64,000 bases of DNA from Erpobdella octoculata (Eukaryota > Annelida > Clitellata > Hirudinida > Erpobdellidae): NCBI GenBank assembly GCA_963978895.1, contig OZ022243.1:5497761-5561760 (forward strand), in the 5' to 3' direction. Below, piece by piece: positions 10,901 to 30,664 of this stretch (the stretch's first letter is position 1; every line of letters begins with the position of its first letter). Position numbers and translations under genes: made by a program. The notes below the pieces were generated by a model, which was given only the letters and a program-made list of their open reading frames with translations, was not told where the DNA came from and did not search any database.

Positions 10901-13900
10901 AAATTTTGAAGTTAGGCTCTGTGAATATGCAAATTTTAAAGTTAGGCTCTGTGAATATGCAAATTTTGAAGTTAGGCTCTGTGAATATGCAAATTTTGAA
11001 GTTAGGCTCTGTGAATATGCTGATTTTTAAGTTAGGCAAAGTTCTAAGTTAATTTTCTAGATTTTTGAATGAGATAGTGGGATGATTCCATATTTAAAGT
11101 TGTATTAAGTTAAATCTTTAAAAATTTCATAGAACCTACCAACATGTTGGACATGAAAGCTGTAATATGGCTAGAAGATTATTTACAGGTTTCTCTTTTT
11201 AGTTTAATGTTTTTATGTGCTAAATAAATTATCATTTTGAATCTTTAGCTTAAATTGAGTTTATATTAAAGTGTTTTTTGTTTGTTTATTCCTATGCTAG
11301 CGGTGTTACCCAGCTTTGCCCGGGTTTTTTAGCAGTTTTTTTTATCGTTTTTTTCTATCACTCTCGTTTTCTTCTTCGTTTGCTCTCCCTTTCTTGCTCA
11401 CTTTCTCAATTTCGCTCATACACCCGCTCCTTTCTTCCACTCTCTCCTAACTTCTTTTTGCCTGCAAAACATAAAATAGATTTGTTTAAACTTGCTTGAA
11501 ACCTTAAAACTTTTTTACATAAACTAAATTTGAATTTTGTTAAGCAATAACCTTTGATGTTCGTACATAGGCGCTTTTGGCCTGGAAAGTTTTTTGGTCA
11601 TAAAAATAATAATTCAAACCTGGTTTAATAATTAAATCAGACCTGGCCAACAACGATCCTCGTGGTTTCCCACGACCGGGAGTTCCTCAATACCGTGGCA
11701 ACGGACATCCTCCACCTCCACTCGCAGAAAATTGACTCGTACAAAGGAAATTACGAGGATTTCGAGAAATCTCGCGAAGAGAAACTCAAGAACCAGCAGA
11801 GAGAATACGATGCACAATTGATGTACAGGCAGCATATACAGGTCAGCATACGATGTTGTTGTTGTTGTTGTTGTGGGATCGTGTGTAAAAGTTGTTTGAG
11901 ATTTTCAAGTTAATAACTTTTCTATTAATTATTTAATTAGTGTGGCTGAAAAGAAATTCAGATTTTAAAGAAAATATTTTAAATTATGAAATCAATTTAG
12001 CTAAATTTGTTTGGGGTCGATGTGGATACAGCTTGCAGGGGGGTACTACCAAATTGATATATGTAACATTCTGTTTATTGTTATATATGTGTGGTCAATT
12101 CTATTATGATATGTTGTAGGTCTTCATTGACAAATTCAGATACAATGCCAATAGAGCATCACAGGTGCAAAGCAAAATCAAATTGCTTGAAAAATTGTGA
12201 GGAATTTTTATGATTAATTTATTCTTACTAATTTATCATGTAATAACTTATTATATAACGATTCTGTTTTTGGTTTGTAAGTTGTATTTTATAGTTCCAA
12301 ACATACGGAAAATTATTATTTTGCTTGGTTATTAATTAGGAAATTATTTATACCCTTCAGAAAGCAAAGAATATCTCACATAGCGTTTTTGTAATAATGC
12401 ATTAAAAGAATATCTTACGTGCATTAAAAGGATAAACTTATGTTCTTTCATCATAATCATCAGAGCCATCTTGTTTTATTACAATTATATCTTTGAATTA
12501 ATGCATTGAAAAGTTCATTTTTTTATCTTTTCTTTTTCTTTTGCATCTCTATCTTCTACACTTCCGTATTTAGTTATTGCATCAAGATTACATTAATTTG
12601 TATCTCTCTTATTACATTAATGTATCCTCAATTGCATAAATTATGATTACATTAATGTATCCTCAATTGCATAAATTATGATTACATTAATGTATCCTCA
12701 ATTGCATAAATTATGATTACATTAATGTATCCTCAATTGCATAAATTATGATTACATTAATGTATCCTCAATTGCATAAATTATGATTACATTAATGTAT
12801 CCTCAATTGCATAAATTATGATTACATTAATGTGAGTACTTATAACCAAGGTCAAGGTTTTATTGGCTTAGATATTTTTTAATTCTCAAAAGTTTTTTTC
12901 TCCATTATTCAGACCCGCTCTTGTACCGGTACAGAAAGAATCTGGAGTCCAATTAAGGTTTGAATATAACTGATTGATCCGTCCATACTTTCGATGTTGT
13001 TGTTTTAAATGATTTGTCGTCGTCCGTGACACACTCACAGAGAGTGTTGTTTACGTCGGTGTTGCACTCAATTACGTGTTGTTTACTTCGGTGTTGCACT
13101 CAATTACGTGTTGTTTACGTCGGTGTTGCACTCAATTACGTGTTGTTTACGTCGGTGTTGCACTCAATTACGTGTTGTTTACATTGGTGTTGCACTCAAT
13201 TACGTGTTGTTTACGTCGGTGTTGCACTCAATTACGTGTTCGTTCTGTGACAGGTTCCCCGAAGTCGAGAAACTCAATCCGCCGATACTCCAGCTGGACG
13301 AGGTGACATTTCACTACGAAAAGTCGAAACCCATCTTCAAAGATGTCAACCTGTCTCCTAACATGGACTCGAGAATTTGTATTGTTAGTTTTTTTTTTGG
13401 TTTATTTGTTATTAATAATTATTTTTAAATTTTATTTAATTTTAAAAATAAATATAATTAAATTAATTTTGAATCCTTCCTAGGTTGGTGAAAATGGAGC
13501 AGGTAAAACCACCTTGCTGAAAGTTTTGCTCGGCGAGCTCAGTCCCGTCTCGGGGGTGAGGCACGCCCACCGCAATCTGAGGATCGGCTACTTCAATCAG
13601 CATCACGTTGATCAGATGGATCTCAATTCATCACCTGTTGAAGTTCTCTCTGCTAAATTTCCAGGTGGGATGGTGATGAAAATGTTTACAGTTTGGTCAT
13701 CAACTGGGTTTTGGATTTTATGTTATATATTTAATTTAGATGTCATGCCGTGTTTTCAATAAGGTTGGAGATTTTAAATATCTTCACGTTGTCAGTATTT
13801 CTGTAAGGTCTTTATGGTTTGGGTTTGTTGAAGACCAGCAGTATTTTTACTGGAGCCAATTCAGTTGCATAGTTCCACTTCATAAAAAATTAGCTGCATA

Positions 13901-15432
13901 GTTGGGATTCATAAGAAATTAGCTGCATATTTCTAATTTACAAAGAAATTAGCTGCATATTTCTAATTTATAAGAAGTCAGCTGCATATTTCAAATTTAT
14001 AAGAAATCAGCTGCAATAGTTCTAATGCTGTTGTAACTACAGTAAATGCCATCTGAAACTACACCCCCTCAAGAGCGGCTGCTAAGAGTAACGGAGACTT
14101 TTGCTCTGAACAGAATTTCTTTATTCTGTATCTGGTCTATAGTAGCTTGTCCCCGAAGAATGGACAGACACAAGAAGCGGACAATTTTGGTCTTCCCCGA
14201 AGGTGTCCGATCTTCAGCATTTTTATTGTATTATGTCTTGCTTATTTCGTATTTGAGGATGCTTCCTCTTTTATCAGCGAGAAATAAAGTCTGGAGTGAT
14301 CTTTATTTTATGATTTACTCTTACAACATCACCCAAGTCTTTGAAGAAACTGTTTGGAAAGTTATTGATAATCTTGAATGGCTCTTTTTGTTTGTTGTAG
14401 TTTTCCAAAAAATGCCTACAATAAATTGTTATAAATAAAACTGAAAATTGAATTGCACAGGTCAAACAACGGAATTCTACAGGAATCAGTTGGGATCTTT
14501 TGGCATTACAGGTGAGGTTGCCATGAGACCAGTGGCTAGTTTGTCTGGAGGACAGAAAAGTCGGGTTGCATTTGCCCTCATGAGCTTAACTAGGTCAGTT
14601 TTTATTTTTGACCTAATCAATAATTCATTAAAAGTTTAAAAAACGAGTTTAAAAATCATTTTTTGAACAATTAATAAAATAATAAGATATAACACGACAA
14701 TGTCATAGTGATAAATGCTATGTTATTATTTATTTAATTTTTCAATGAACCGCAAAGCGAATAACCTACGAATTGGTGCTAAACAACATAAATTGAAGCA
14801 AGAAATGATTTTCTCTTAATTTGTTGCGCTAAGTACATACATATAAATCATCTAAATTCAATTACTTCATCTAAATTCAATTACTTCATCTAAATTCAAT
14901 TACTTCATCTAAATTCAATTACTTCATCTAAATTCAATTACTTCATCTAAATTCAATTACTTCATCTAAATTCAATTACTTCATCTAAATTCAATTACTT
15001 CATCTAAATTCAATTACTTCATCGACCGTTTTGCAGTCCGAACTTCTTCATTCTGGACGAGCCGACAAACCACCTCGACATGGAAACCATCGAAGCTCTC
15101 ACAAAAGCTTTGTCCAAGTTTAACGTAAGAAAATCTTTTTTCAGTTCACGTCGGTTTGTCGGATTTACTGCCCGCTCTAGCAGATATAATTCGTGTTTTA
15201 TTATTTAAAGTCATTCTGTGAGGTTTTTATCTTTTCAATTTATATTTAATTTCTACAACTAAAACGAATATCATTTTTAAATCAGGGTGGCGTTCTACTG
15301 GTTTCCCACGATGAGCGTCTGATCAAGTCCGTGTGCAGCGAGGTGTGGATCTGCGGGAACAACAATGTTCGAGCGCTGGAAGGCGGATTGGATGAGTACA
15401 GAAGGCTCGTTATCGAGGAGCTAAATTCATAA
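4872..15432 (+). CDS. ABCF3: ABCF3, ATP-binding cassette subfamily F member 3 (19 exons, complete)
   Basis: This is a soluble twin-cassette ATPase of the ABCF (GCN20-like) family, which acts with ribosomes and has no membrane domain. Exons: 4872-4947, 5142-5289, 5884-6022, 7663-7757, 8063-8185, 9480-9636, 9778-9887, 10318-10461, 10610-10666, 10796-10818, 11133-11188, 11641-11841, 12120-12196, 12913-12957, 13254-13383, 13484-13664, 14461-14593, 15037-15124, 15286-15432. All phases agree and the joined frame is 709 codons plus TAA, the length I recall for human ABCF3. The N-terminus (RILHEFFPHID) is the family helical domain, which fixes the start. Cassette 1: Walker A GRNGIGKT (214-221), signature FSGGW (333-337), Walker B LLLLDEPTN (353-361), H-loop SHD at 386-388. 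Cassette 2: GENGAGKT (529-536), LSGGQKSR (615-622), FILDEPTNHLD (636-646), SHDE at 668. A basic linker RYNANRASQVQSK lies between. Exon 10 is only 23 nt. Intron 7 starts with the weak donor GTCCAC. Introns hold several transposons and minisatellites. Confidence 0.97.
6243..6349 (+). repeat. Partial copy of dispersed repeat family B
   Basis: It lies in ABCF3 intron 3. It begins CTTATATTAACTTCACTGCC and continues with GTGAAAATTAACAATC and CGAGCTGAAACT. The same order of blocks is found at 24551, 59971 and 60320. This copy is truncated at its right side, where it runs into a TA microsatellite. Confidence 0.6.
6350..6415. repeat. (TA)n microsatellite
   Basis: About 33 uninterrupted TA repeats in ABCF3 intron 3. 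The array is cut by the hAT element that starts at 6416 and resumes at 7551, so it was probably the insertion target. Confidence 0.9.
6416..7550. mobile_element. Non-autonomous hAT-like transposon in ABCF3 intron 3
   Basis: The element has perfect 19-bp terminal inverted repeats: TAGAGATGGGAATCGAACC at 6416-6434 and its exact complement at 7532-7550. TAGAGATGGG is a frequent hAT terminus. Both flanks are TA repeats, compatible with an 8-bp duplication but not diagnostic because they are microsatellite. Both subterminal regions carry clustered GGTTCGAGTTCGG-type repeats (about 6440-6620 and 7350-7540), typical of transposase-binding arrays. The AT-rich middle has no frame long enough for a transposase. 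Confidence 0.8.
7944..7996. repeat. (AT)n microsatellite
   Basis: Uninterrupted AT repeat in ABCF3 intron 4. Confidence 0.9.
8687..9325. mobile_element. TIR-bearing MITE in ABCF3 intron 5
   Basis: A left arm of about 38 bases (AGGCGCGTTTACACAGGCAA at its start, GGCGCCAAA at its end) matches the reverse complement of the right arm at 9288-9325 in 32 of 38 positions. Both arms contain CAAAGAT and GGCGCCAAA. The 560-bp interior is AT-rich with no coding frame of note, so this is a non-autonomous DNA transposon. I cannot assign the superfamily; the flanks show no clear target duplication beyond a possible TA. Confidence 0.7.
10143..10317 (+). repeat. Tandem duplication of the 3' end of ABCF3 intron 7, including the splice acceptor
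   Basis: Two copies of an ~87-bp block (10143-10229 and 10232-10317) share ATGATTGGAGAAC near the start and end in AT(C/T)ATACAG. The second copy ends at the acceptor used by exon 8. The first therefore carries an intact-looking but apparently unused acceptor followed by non-coding DNA. Confidence 0.8.
10881..11038 (+). repeat. 30-bp minisatellite, ABCF3 intron 10
   Basis: Five near-identical copies of a 30-bp unit beginning GTTAGGCTCTGTGAATATGC, at 10881, 10911, 10941, 10971 and 11001, with a partial sixth. The period is a multiple of three, which explains the repetitive open frame over it; it is not coding. Confidence 0.95.
11296..11500 (-). mobile_element. Helitron-like 3' end fragment in ABCF3 intron 11
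   Basis: On the - strand this ends with a GC hairpin region (CCCGGGCAAAGCTGGGTAAC) followed by CGCTAG, the same terminus as the copies at 41063, 41933 and 42133. The opposite side (CATAAAATAGATTTG near 11470) matches the far side of the 41063 copy. Helitron 3' ends combine a short hairpin with a CTRRT terminus. This copy lacks the final T and no RepHel frame is present, so the class is provisional. Confidence 0.5.
12611..12833 (+). repeat. 35-bp minisatellite, ABCF3 intron 13
   Basis: Six almost perfect copies of a 35-bp unit that starts ATTACATTAATGTATCCTCA (starts at 12611, 12646, 12681, 12716, 12751 and 12786) plus a partial seventh. The uniformity indicates recent expansion or homogenisation. 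Confidence 0.95.
13045..13236 (+). repeat. 32-bp minisatellite abutting the acceptor of ABCF3 exon 15
   Basis: Six copies of a 32-bp unit starting TGTTGTTTACGTCGGTGTTG. The array ends 17 nt before exon 15. The sequence between it and the exon (TGTTCGTTCTGTGACAG) is a degenerate start of a further unit joined to the acceptor. Because 32 is not a multiple of three, it is open in all three frames; these frames are artefacts. Confidence 0.95.
13880..14012 (+). repeat. Degenerate ~30-bp tandem repeat, ABCF3 intron 16
   Basis: About five imperfect copies of a unit around AAGAAATTAGCTGCATATTT. They are more diverged than the other intron arrays of this gene. The rest of intron 16 (13665-14460) holds nothing else I can support. 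Confidence 0.75.
14848..15022 (+). repeat. 19-bp minisatellite abutting the acceptor of ABCF3 exon 18
   Basis: About nine perfect copies of ATCTAAATTCAATTACTTC. The array stops 14 nt before exon 18, so the presumptive branch point and polypyrimidine region of intron 17 lie in or next to the array. Confidence 0.95.
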
Positions 15433-15655
15433 AGCTGTCGTTAGGAAGTGGCTCTAGGATTTTCAGTTTATTGGTGGATTTATTTTTGTAGGAAATTATC
15501 GATTCATTCTAGTTATTGTGTTGGATTTTTTTCCACTCGAGTCCGGGGGCAAATGTGATGATGTTTTGTTAATATTTGAATTCTTCTAGTAGTAAATTTA
15601 TATGAAACGAATCATTTAGCCATCTTTCTTTGGAGATAATCAGTTGACAAGATCG

Positions 15656-15665
15656 AATAAATAAA
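15656..15665 (+). promoter_or_regulatory. Polyadenylation signals, ABCF3
   Basis: Two overlapping AATAAA hexamers (15656-15661 and 15660-15665) lie about 225 nt after the ABCF3 stop codon and are the first canonical signals downstream of it. Confidence 0.7.
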
Positions 15666-16539
15666 ATCTGTAACAAGATGTTTTTATTTTATTTATTTTT
15701 ATTTTATTTTATTTATTTGTTTGATCATTTTTATGTGGCATACTGTCATTTAGACTTCTAGGCCGCGAACAGATGCGTTTTAAAACTCTTTCGAAATTCT
15801 TCAACAGCCGGTAATGGTGGCCTGAAGCTCTTTCCAAAGTCTGGTACTGTGGCAACGGCAAACATGCGGGGTCACCAGCCATTTTCAATCTAGTCTTTGG
15901 TAAATTGACTAGCCTGGTAGTCAGTTATCTTGTTTATTGAGGATGTTAGATAGTTTGGGTCTAATTATTTAGTGTTTTGTAGACCAGTAAATTCAACTTG
16001 AATTTAATTCTTTCATTCACTGGCAGCCAGTGTAGGTCGGCAAGAACTGAACTGATGCGTTCGGTTTTACGTGCTCCTGCAACCAAACGTCTTGCAACAT
16101 TAATAACCGAACGTAGACGATTGATTGAGTTTCCATAGTTGAGTTTGGTTTGGAAGCATAAAATCTGAAGCTATTAGTGATTTGAATGTTATTTATTATT
16201 CAACTTTTGAGAGACTCACTTGAGTGCTCTAAATTATTTGCTCATAATAGGTTTTTGATCCTTTGCACATGATGTTGTAAAAGTGAAGTGTAGTAAGAGC
16301 ATATGAAAAGTACCGAAGTATCTCCTGTCTCAGATCGTTGGAGAAACTTTTTTTCTCCTCATCAAAGTTTGAGACCTGCTCAAAATAATTGCTAAACAAT
16401 GGCATGGAGTTGAAGTGGTTTGTAATTAATTTGCAAAACGAAGCACATCATCTGGAATAGCACATGAGCTGTTTTGTTATTATTTTTTAGTCTAATAAGT
16501 ATAAGACTGAAGTAGCAGTACCGACTTACTGTTTAGGTA

Positions 16540-16760
16540 CTGTTAAGCATTCTTTTGCTAAATGCTCTTTTTTTCCTACTCTGGTCCCTTTCTCTGGAAC
16601 TCTCTTCCTACTCTACTTCTTTTACTAAATCTACTTTTCTCACTGTTTTCCGTCGTGGACTTAAAACTTATCTGTTTAATGAATTCGTGTCCGAGGTCCG
16701 AGCGCTATTGAACACCAAGTATATAGCGCTATAAAAATTTAATTGATTGATTGATGATTT
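16540..16760 (+). mobile_element. 3'-end remnant of an L2/CR1-type LINE
   Basis: One frame reads PFLWNSLPTLL and a shifted frame reads FRRGLKTYLFNEF. Together these are the usual C-terminus of L2-type LINE ORF2 (WNSLP ... F...LK.HLF). A short 3' UTR follows with AGCGCTATAAAAATTTAATT and a TGAT short-tandem tail. The fragment is heavily 5' truncated and frameshifted. Confidence 0.75.
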
Positions 16761-17429
16761 ATTATAATCTCTAATTTAAAAATTACTAAAGAATTAAAAA
16801 AAACTGCAAATTGTTGCATATATATATTTAGATCTAGTCTATATGTTTTATTAAATTTAATATTTTATTTAAAATAGTTATTAGTATCTTTTGTGCAATT
16901 TAACGACACAACGTCTACTAGTAATCCGCTGCGACGTCATTTTATTTGAAAAACAGTTTGGAAGAAGGTTTTTGCTCAGCGTTTCGATCATTTGAAGGAA
17001 GAAAAACTGAATGAATTAAAAGGTTTGTAGTTAGATACGTTCAATTTATTCTATATAAATTCTATTGAATTAATGATTGAATGTGAATTCGGTTATTAAA
17101 TTTTAAAGCTGTTTGAGAGACGAGACGAGCTCAACGCTTCGACGATTTGAAGCAAGAATTTCTTGAAAGACAAAATGGATTCAACGTTTTTGAATTAATT
17201 ATTCAAATATTTTATTTAATTTATTATTGATTGAGATTATAAAACGTTTGCGATAGGTTAGTGAATTCTTGGAGCACATGAAATTTCGATTTAATGTGCT
17301 CTGAGTACTTCGATGGCTGTCGACAGTTGAGCGGTTGACTTTAACTACTTTAAAAATTAGTGAACTATTAGTCAATGTCAATTTAATGTTTAGTTATTTT
17401 AACTAATTGAATAACTAGGCTCTGGTTCA

Positions 17430-17785
17430 ACTCTCAGGCGCCTCGCAAGATTAAATGCCGCCAGAACTGACGAGTCAAATCGTTTTCTGCAGGGCATTTG
17501 AGCGCTTTCGCTGTTTCGGCAGAGTTATCAGAACGTGGAGGTGTTAGGTGTTTTGGTTGCACTTTCTGCCGTTAAAAATCCACATAGTTCCACGACAACT
17601 CTGTCACATGGCGAGTATGAGCCGCCATTGCCAAAGCTCAAAACCAGTTGCTGCCAGTCACCGTCAAAGGCGGAACTGGGGGCGGGGCACCGTCGCGCAC
17701 GTTCGCGACCAGAGATCCGTCGAGTCGACGGCTCAGTCTATCATTATGAAACACGAAAGCGCTATATAAATAGTCACATTTAATG
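17430..17785 (+). repeat. GC-rich SINE-like block ending in an L2-like tail
   Basis: About 350 bp of markedly higher GC content than its surroundings ends in AAGCGCTATATAAATAGTCA. This resembles the tail of the LINE fragment at 16720-16750 (AGCGCTATAAAAATTT). A shared 3' tail is how SINEs borrow a partner LINE reverse transcriptase. The short frames across it are not convincing genes. No clear tRNA A/B boxes were found, so the class is an inference. Confidence 0.4.
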
Positions 17786-19569
17786 ATAAGGCAAACGTAT
17801 ATAGAAAAATACTTTGAACTTGTCAAAAATTATTTTATGAATAAGAATAACTTAACAAATTGTTTAGTATATTTTTACCAGCATCTAACTGCAGTTTGTC
17901 CAGACCTCAACCTGAAAAAATGCTTTGATGTTAATGTAATGAGTCAATGACTGACTTCCTGGATAGAAAACTTTTTAAATTTTAAGGTTTGACTTTTTAT
18001 CACAGCAAAATGCTGATCGTTTCCGGTTATTGATTGGTCTAATTTCTGATATTGAAAATATTTTTTCAGGGCTGGAACTCATGTGATGAACTCACTGGTC
18101 AGATGAACAAGCTGGTCAGACGAACTCACTGGTCAGATGAACAAACAGTAAGTAGGTCAGACGTCAGACGAACTCACTGGTCAGATGGGAACGTCGGAAA
18201 AGTTTTTTTGTTTTTATGGATTTAAATTAAATTTAGTTTAAGTATTGTCACATCGTCATCATTACCGCTTTTCGCAATCATTTTATTTATCTTTTAATTT
18301 TATTTTGCTGCCGAGGTGCTTATAAACAGCTTTTTTGGAAACCCATTCAAATTAAACTCAAATCTAACCAAACTTTAATATCCATAAAACTTTTCGGGTT
18401 TCTGGGACATGTTTTGAACTCAATCCCTAAAACTTAAAGCACCTCTGCCTCTTCCAAAGTCCTACCTGCACCTCAACGTGGTGGAAGAGTGAACAGTGGA
18501 TATGGGGAAGAGTGTCTCCATCCTCTGGCCAACGCAGGAGACTGAAAGAAATATATTTTAAATCTGCATCACCATTTAACTTTATATTTAAGAATTTATT
18601 GTGATTTTCAGGGTTTCTTTTAAACTCTTAAGTTGCTGGAGACCAATAAAAAGGGCACAAGACAATATGGAGGACTGTCAACCAGAAAGCACTACTATAA
18701 ACTCCAGATTGATCTTTTTTAACATTCGATTAGAGACGTCATCAGTCCGAAATTTCTCAAAGCACATACGATTAACTCGAGTTAGCAGCGATCGTTCAAT
18801 GCATCTACAAACTTATAGTTTCTCTAACTGTTAGGGAATCTTTAAAGCTTTTTGTTTTTGTCCGCATAATAAACTGCTGTTGTTACCTACTGCGGTCGTC
18901 GCCCTCCTGGTGACGCGCACTGGTTGTCTTATTGCAACATTTGGGTTTATTTGAATTTATTATACACGCCTGAAATCTCTTGACATCTTACAAAGACGAA
19001 TAGTCATCTTGTAAACTGAAAATGATCTAAAATAACCTATTATAAATATATTTCAAATTAATTCCTTGTTAGCATTTTTATGTACAAGTATGATAACCAC
19101 ATTTAACCGTCGTCATTTCATAACTTCTAATCAGCTCATGATGTGCCCTCTTAGCATTGTTTTCGGTTTAATTTTGCTTTAAGACAACCCTTAAAACATT
19201 TCCCATAAAATGTTATGGTCCGTGCAAAAAAGCCGGAGTTGGCAGCACTCCAGATTCGAGCAAAAGTACCTACCTATAATTTTCTATAAAAAATAAAGAA
19301 TTTGGAAAAGCTCTTGAAAATTACGACTACCCTCCTGTCCCATTCATCAGGTATTTTAAAATGAAAAGTTCAGAAGTCTAGAAAAAAGATTGATTTTGAA
19401 AAAGCACGTATATATTTATTGCGACATTCATTTATCTGAAAAGTAAAAACCTCCATAAAATACATAATTTTCGAACTAATTATTTCAAGTAAGATAAAAT
19501 TTTAATTTGTTAGTGCAAAAATAAATAAAATTTGACAAGTGGTTGTTTCATATACAAAATTGGATCTGT

Positions 19570-19785
19570 CAGAGGCGTAGCTAGGGGGCAGAGAAACAGG
19601 TGTCCCGGGTATCATTCGAATTGGAAGGGGACTAAAAAAAAACGTTTTGAATGAGAATTTGTTTTAGAAAAGTACTTATGACTATTTTTTTTAGTCAACA
19701 GTTATTATTTAAAAAAATAAAAATGTTTAGGTTTCTAGGCCTAGTTTTTAGTCCCTGTACGCCAAAAACTCAGGCTACGCCTCTG
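19570..19785. mobile_element. Short hAT-like MITE upstream of KIF11
   Basis: Perfect 12-bp terminal inverted repeats: CAGAGGCGTAGC at 19570 and its complement ending at 19785. The flanking octamers GGATCTGT and GGACATGT match in 6 of 8 positions, consistent with a hAT duplication. At 216 bp it has no coding capacity. It lies about 210 bp upstream of the KIF11 start codon. Confidence 0.75.
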
Positions 19786-19993
19786 GGACATGTTCTATCT
19801 GCAATGAAACTTTGTTATTAAAATTATTTTAATTATTAAAATGTTATAACAAATTAAATATTAAATAAACTTTTACTTTATTTAAAATTTACGTTTGGTT
19901 AAAATACGTTGACTTACTTATGCTGTTTTTTCGGGGCTTTCCAAGCGTGGCTTTTTGAAATCTAAATTGGCGTAAACACTTGCTATTAATAAT

Positions 19994-30054
<10,061 letters not shown>

Positions 30055-30150
30055 TGATAGTGTCTCTGTTTTTTTTTTATATTCGTATTGTTGAACTCTT
30101 TGTGCATTTTTCATTCACATTAGATGTGATTTGATTGTTTTTTAAATTGA

Positions 30151-30156
30151 ATTAAA
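30151..30156 (+). promoter_or_regulatory. Possible polyadenylation signal, KIF11 (ATTAAA variant)
   Basis: ATTAAA lies 97 nt after the KIF11 stop codon. No canonical AATAAA is closer, so this common variant is the best candidate, but nothing else confirms it. Confidence 0.4.
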
Positions 30157-30176
30157 TTACATTTCTGTGAATTCAG

Positions 30177-30255
30177 ATGTACTACTACTACTATTACTAT
30201 TACTACTGCTACTACTGCTGCTACTACTACTACTGCTACTACTACTGCTGCTGCA
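30177..30255 (+). repeat. (TAC/TGC)n trinucleotide microsatellite
   Basis: Runs of TAC with TGC interruptions just downstream of KIF11. The open frame of tyrosine and cysteine codons over it is an artefact of the repeat. Confidence 0.9.
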
Positions 30256-30586
30256 TGCACATTTTTGATAGATTTGTCTTTATGCGTACTTCACACCAGA
30301 TGTGCTTCGGTTGTTTTTTTTATTTTAAATCTCATGGATATAATGATAACATTAATGTATTTTTGTTTTTAACTGGTTTCTAAAATGTCGAATTATAGAT
30401 TGCTGTTGGTTTTGTAATAATACTTACTAGCGGAGTTGACTCGTTGGTTTAATACGAGATTCTCGAGCTGTAACTTAGCTGATGAGTATTAAGATAATTA
30501 TGGAATGAGAGATGTGTGCGTCGTCGTTCAATGTGTATTAATTGATTGTTCAATGTGTCTTTATTGGACTTGTCTGTAGTTTGTAT

Positions 30587-30593
<7 letters not shown>

Positions 30594-30662
<69 letters not shown>
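30594..30662. repeat. (TA)n microsatellite
   Basis: Uninterrupted TA repeat of roughly 34 units. Confidence 0.95.

Positions 30663-30664
<2 letters not shown>

Larger units (their letters stand above)
15666..19569. other. Intergenic region between ABCF3 and KIF11
   Basis: No gene is supported. Besides the L2-like 3' end (16540-16760) and the GC-rich SINE-like block (17430-17785), it contains a small tandem cluster of GAACTCACTGGTCAGATGAA (about 18085-18190). A stretch near 16010-16140 (CACTGGCAGCCAGTGTAGGT onward) has the look of an old LINE fragment. The remainder is AT-rich and uninformative. Confidence 0.5.

Noticed and set aside
13014..13428. Repetitive frames LFTSVLHSITCCLRRCC leading into ABCF3 exon 15
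   Set aside because: They are the 32-bp intron minisatellite in three frames; the exon starts at 13254 after a CAG acceptor in correct phase.
17535..17783. 82-codon frame in the GC-rich block as a gene
   Set aside because: Short, overlapping alternative frames of equal quality, no motif, and it ends in an L2-like repeat tail.
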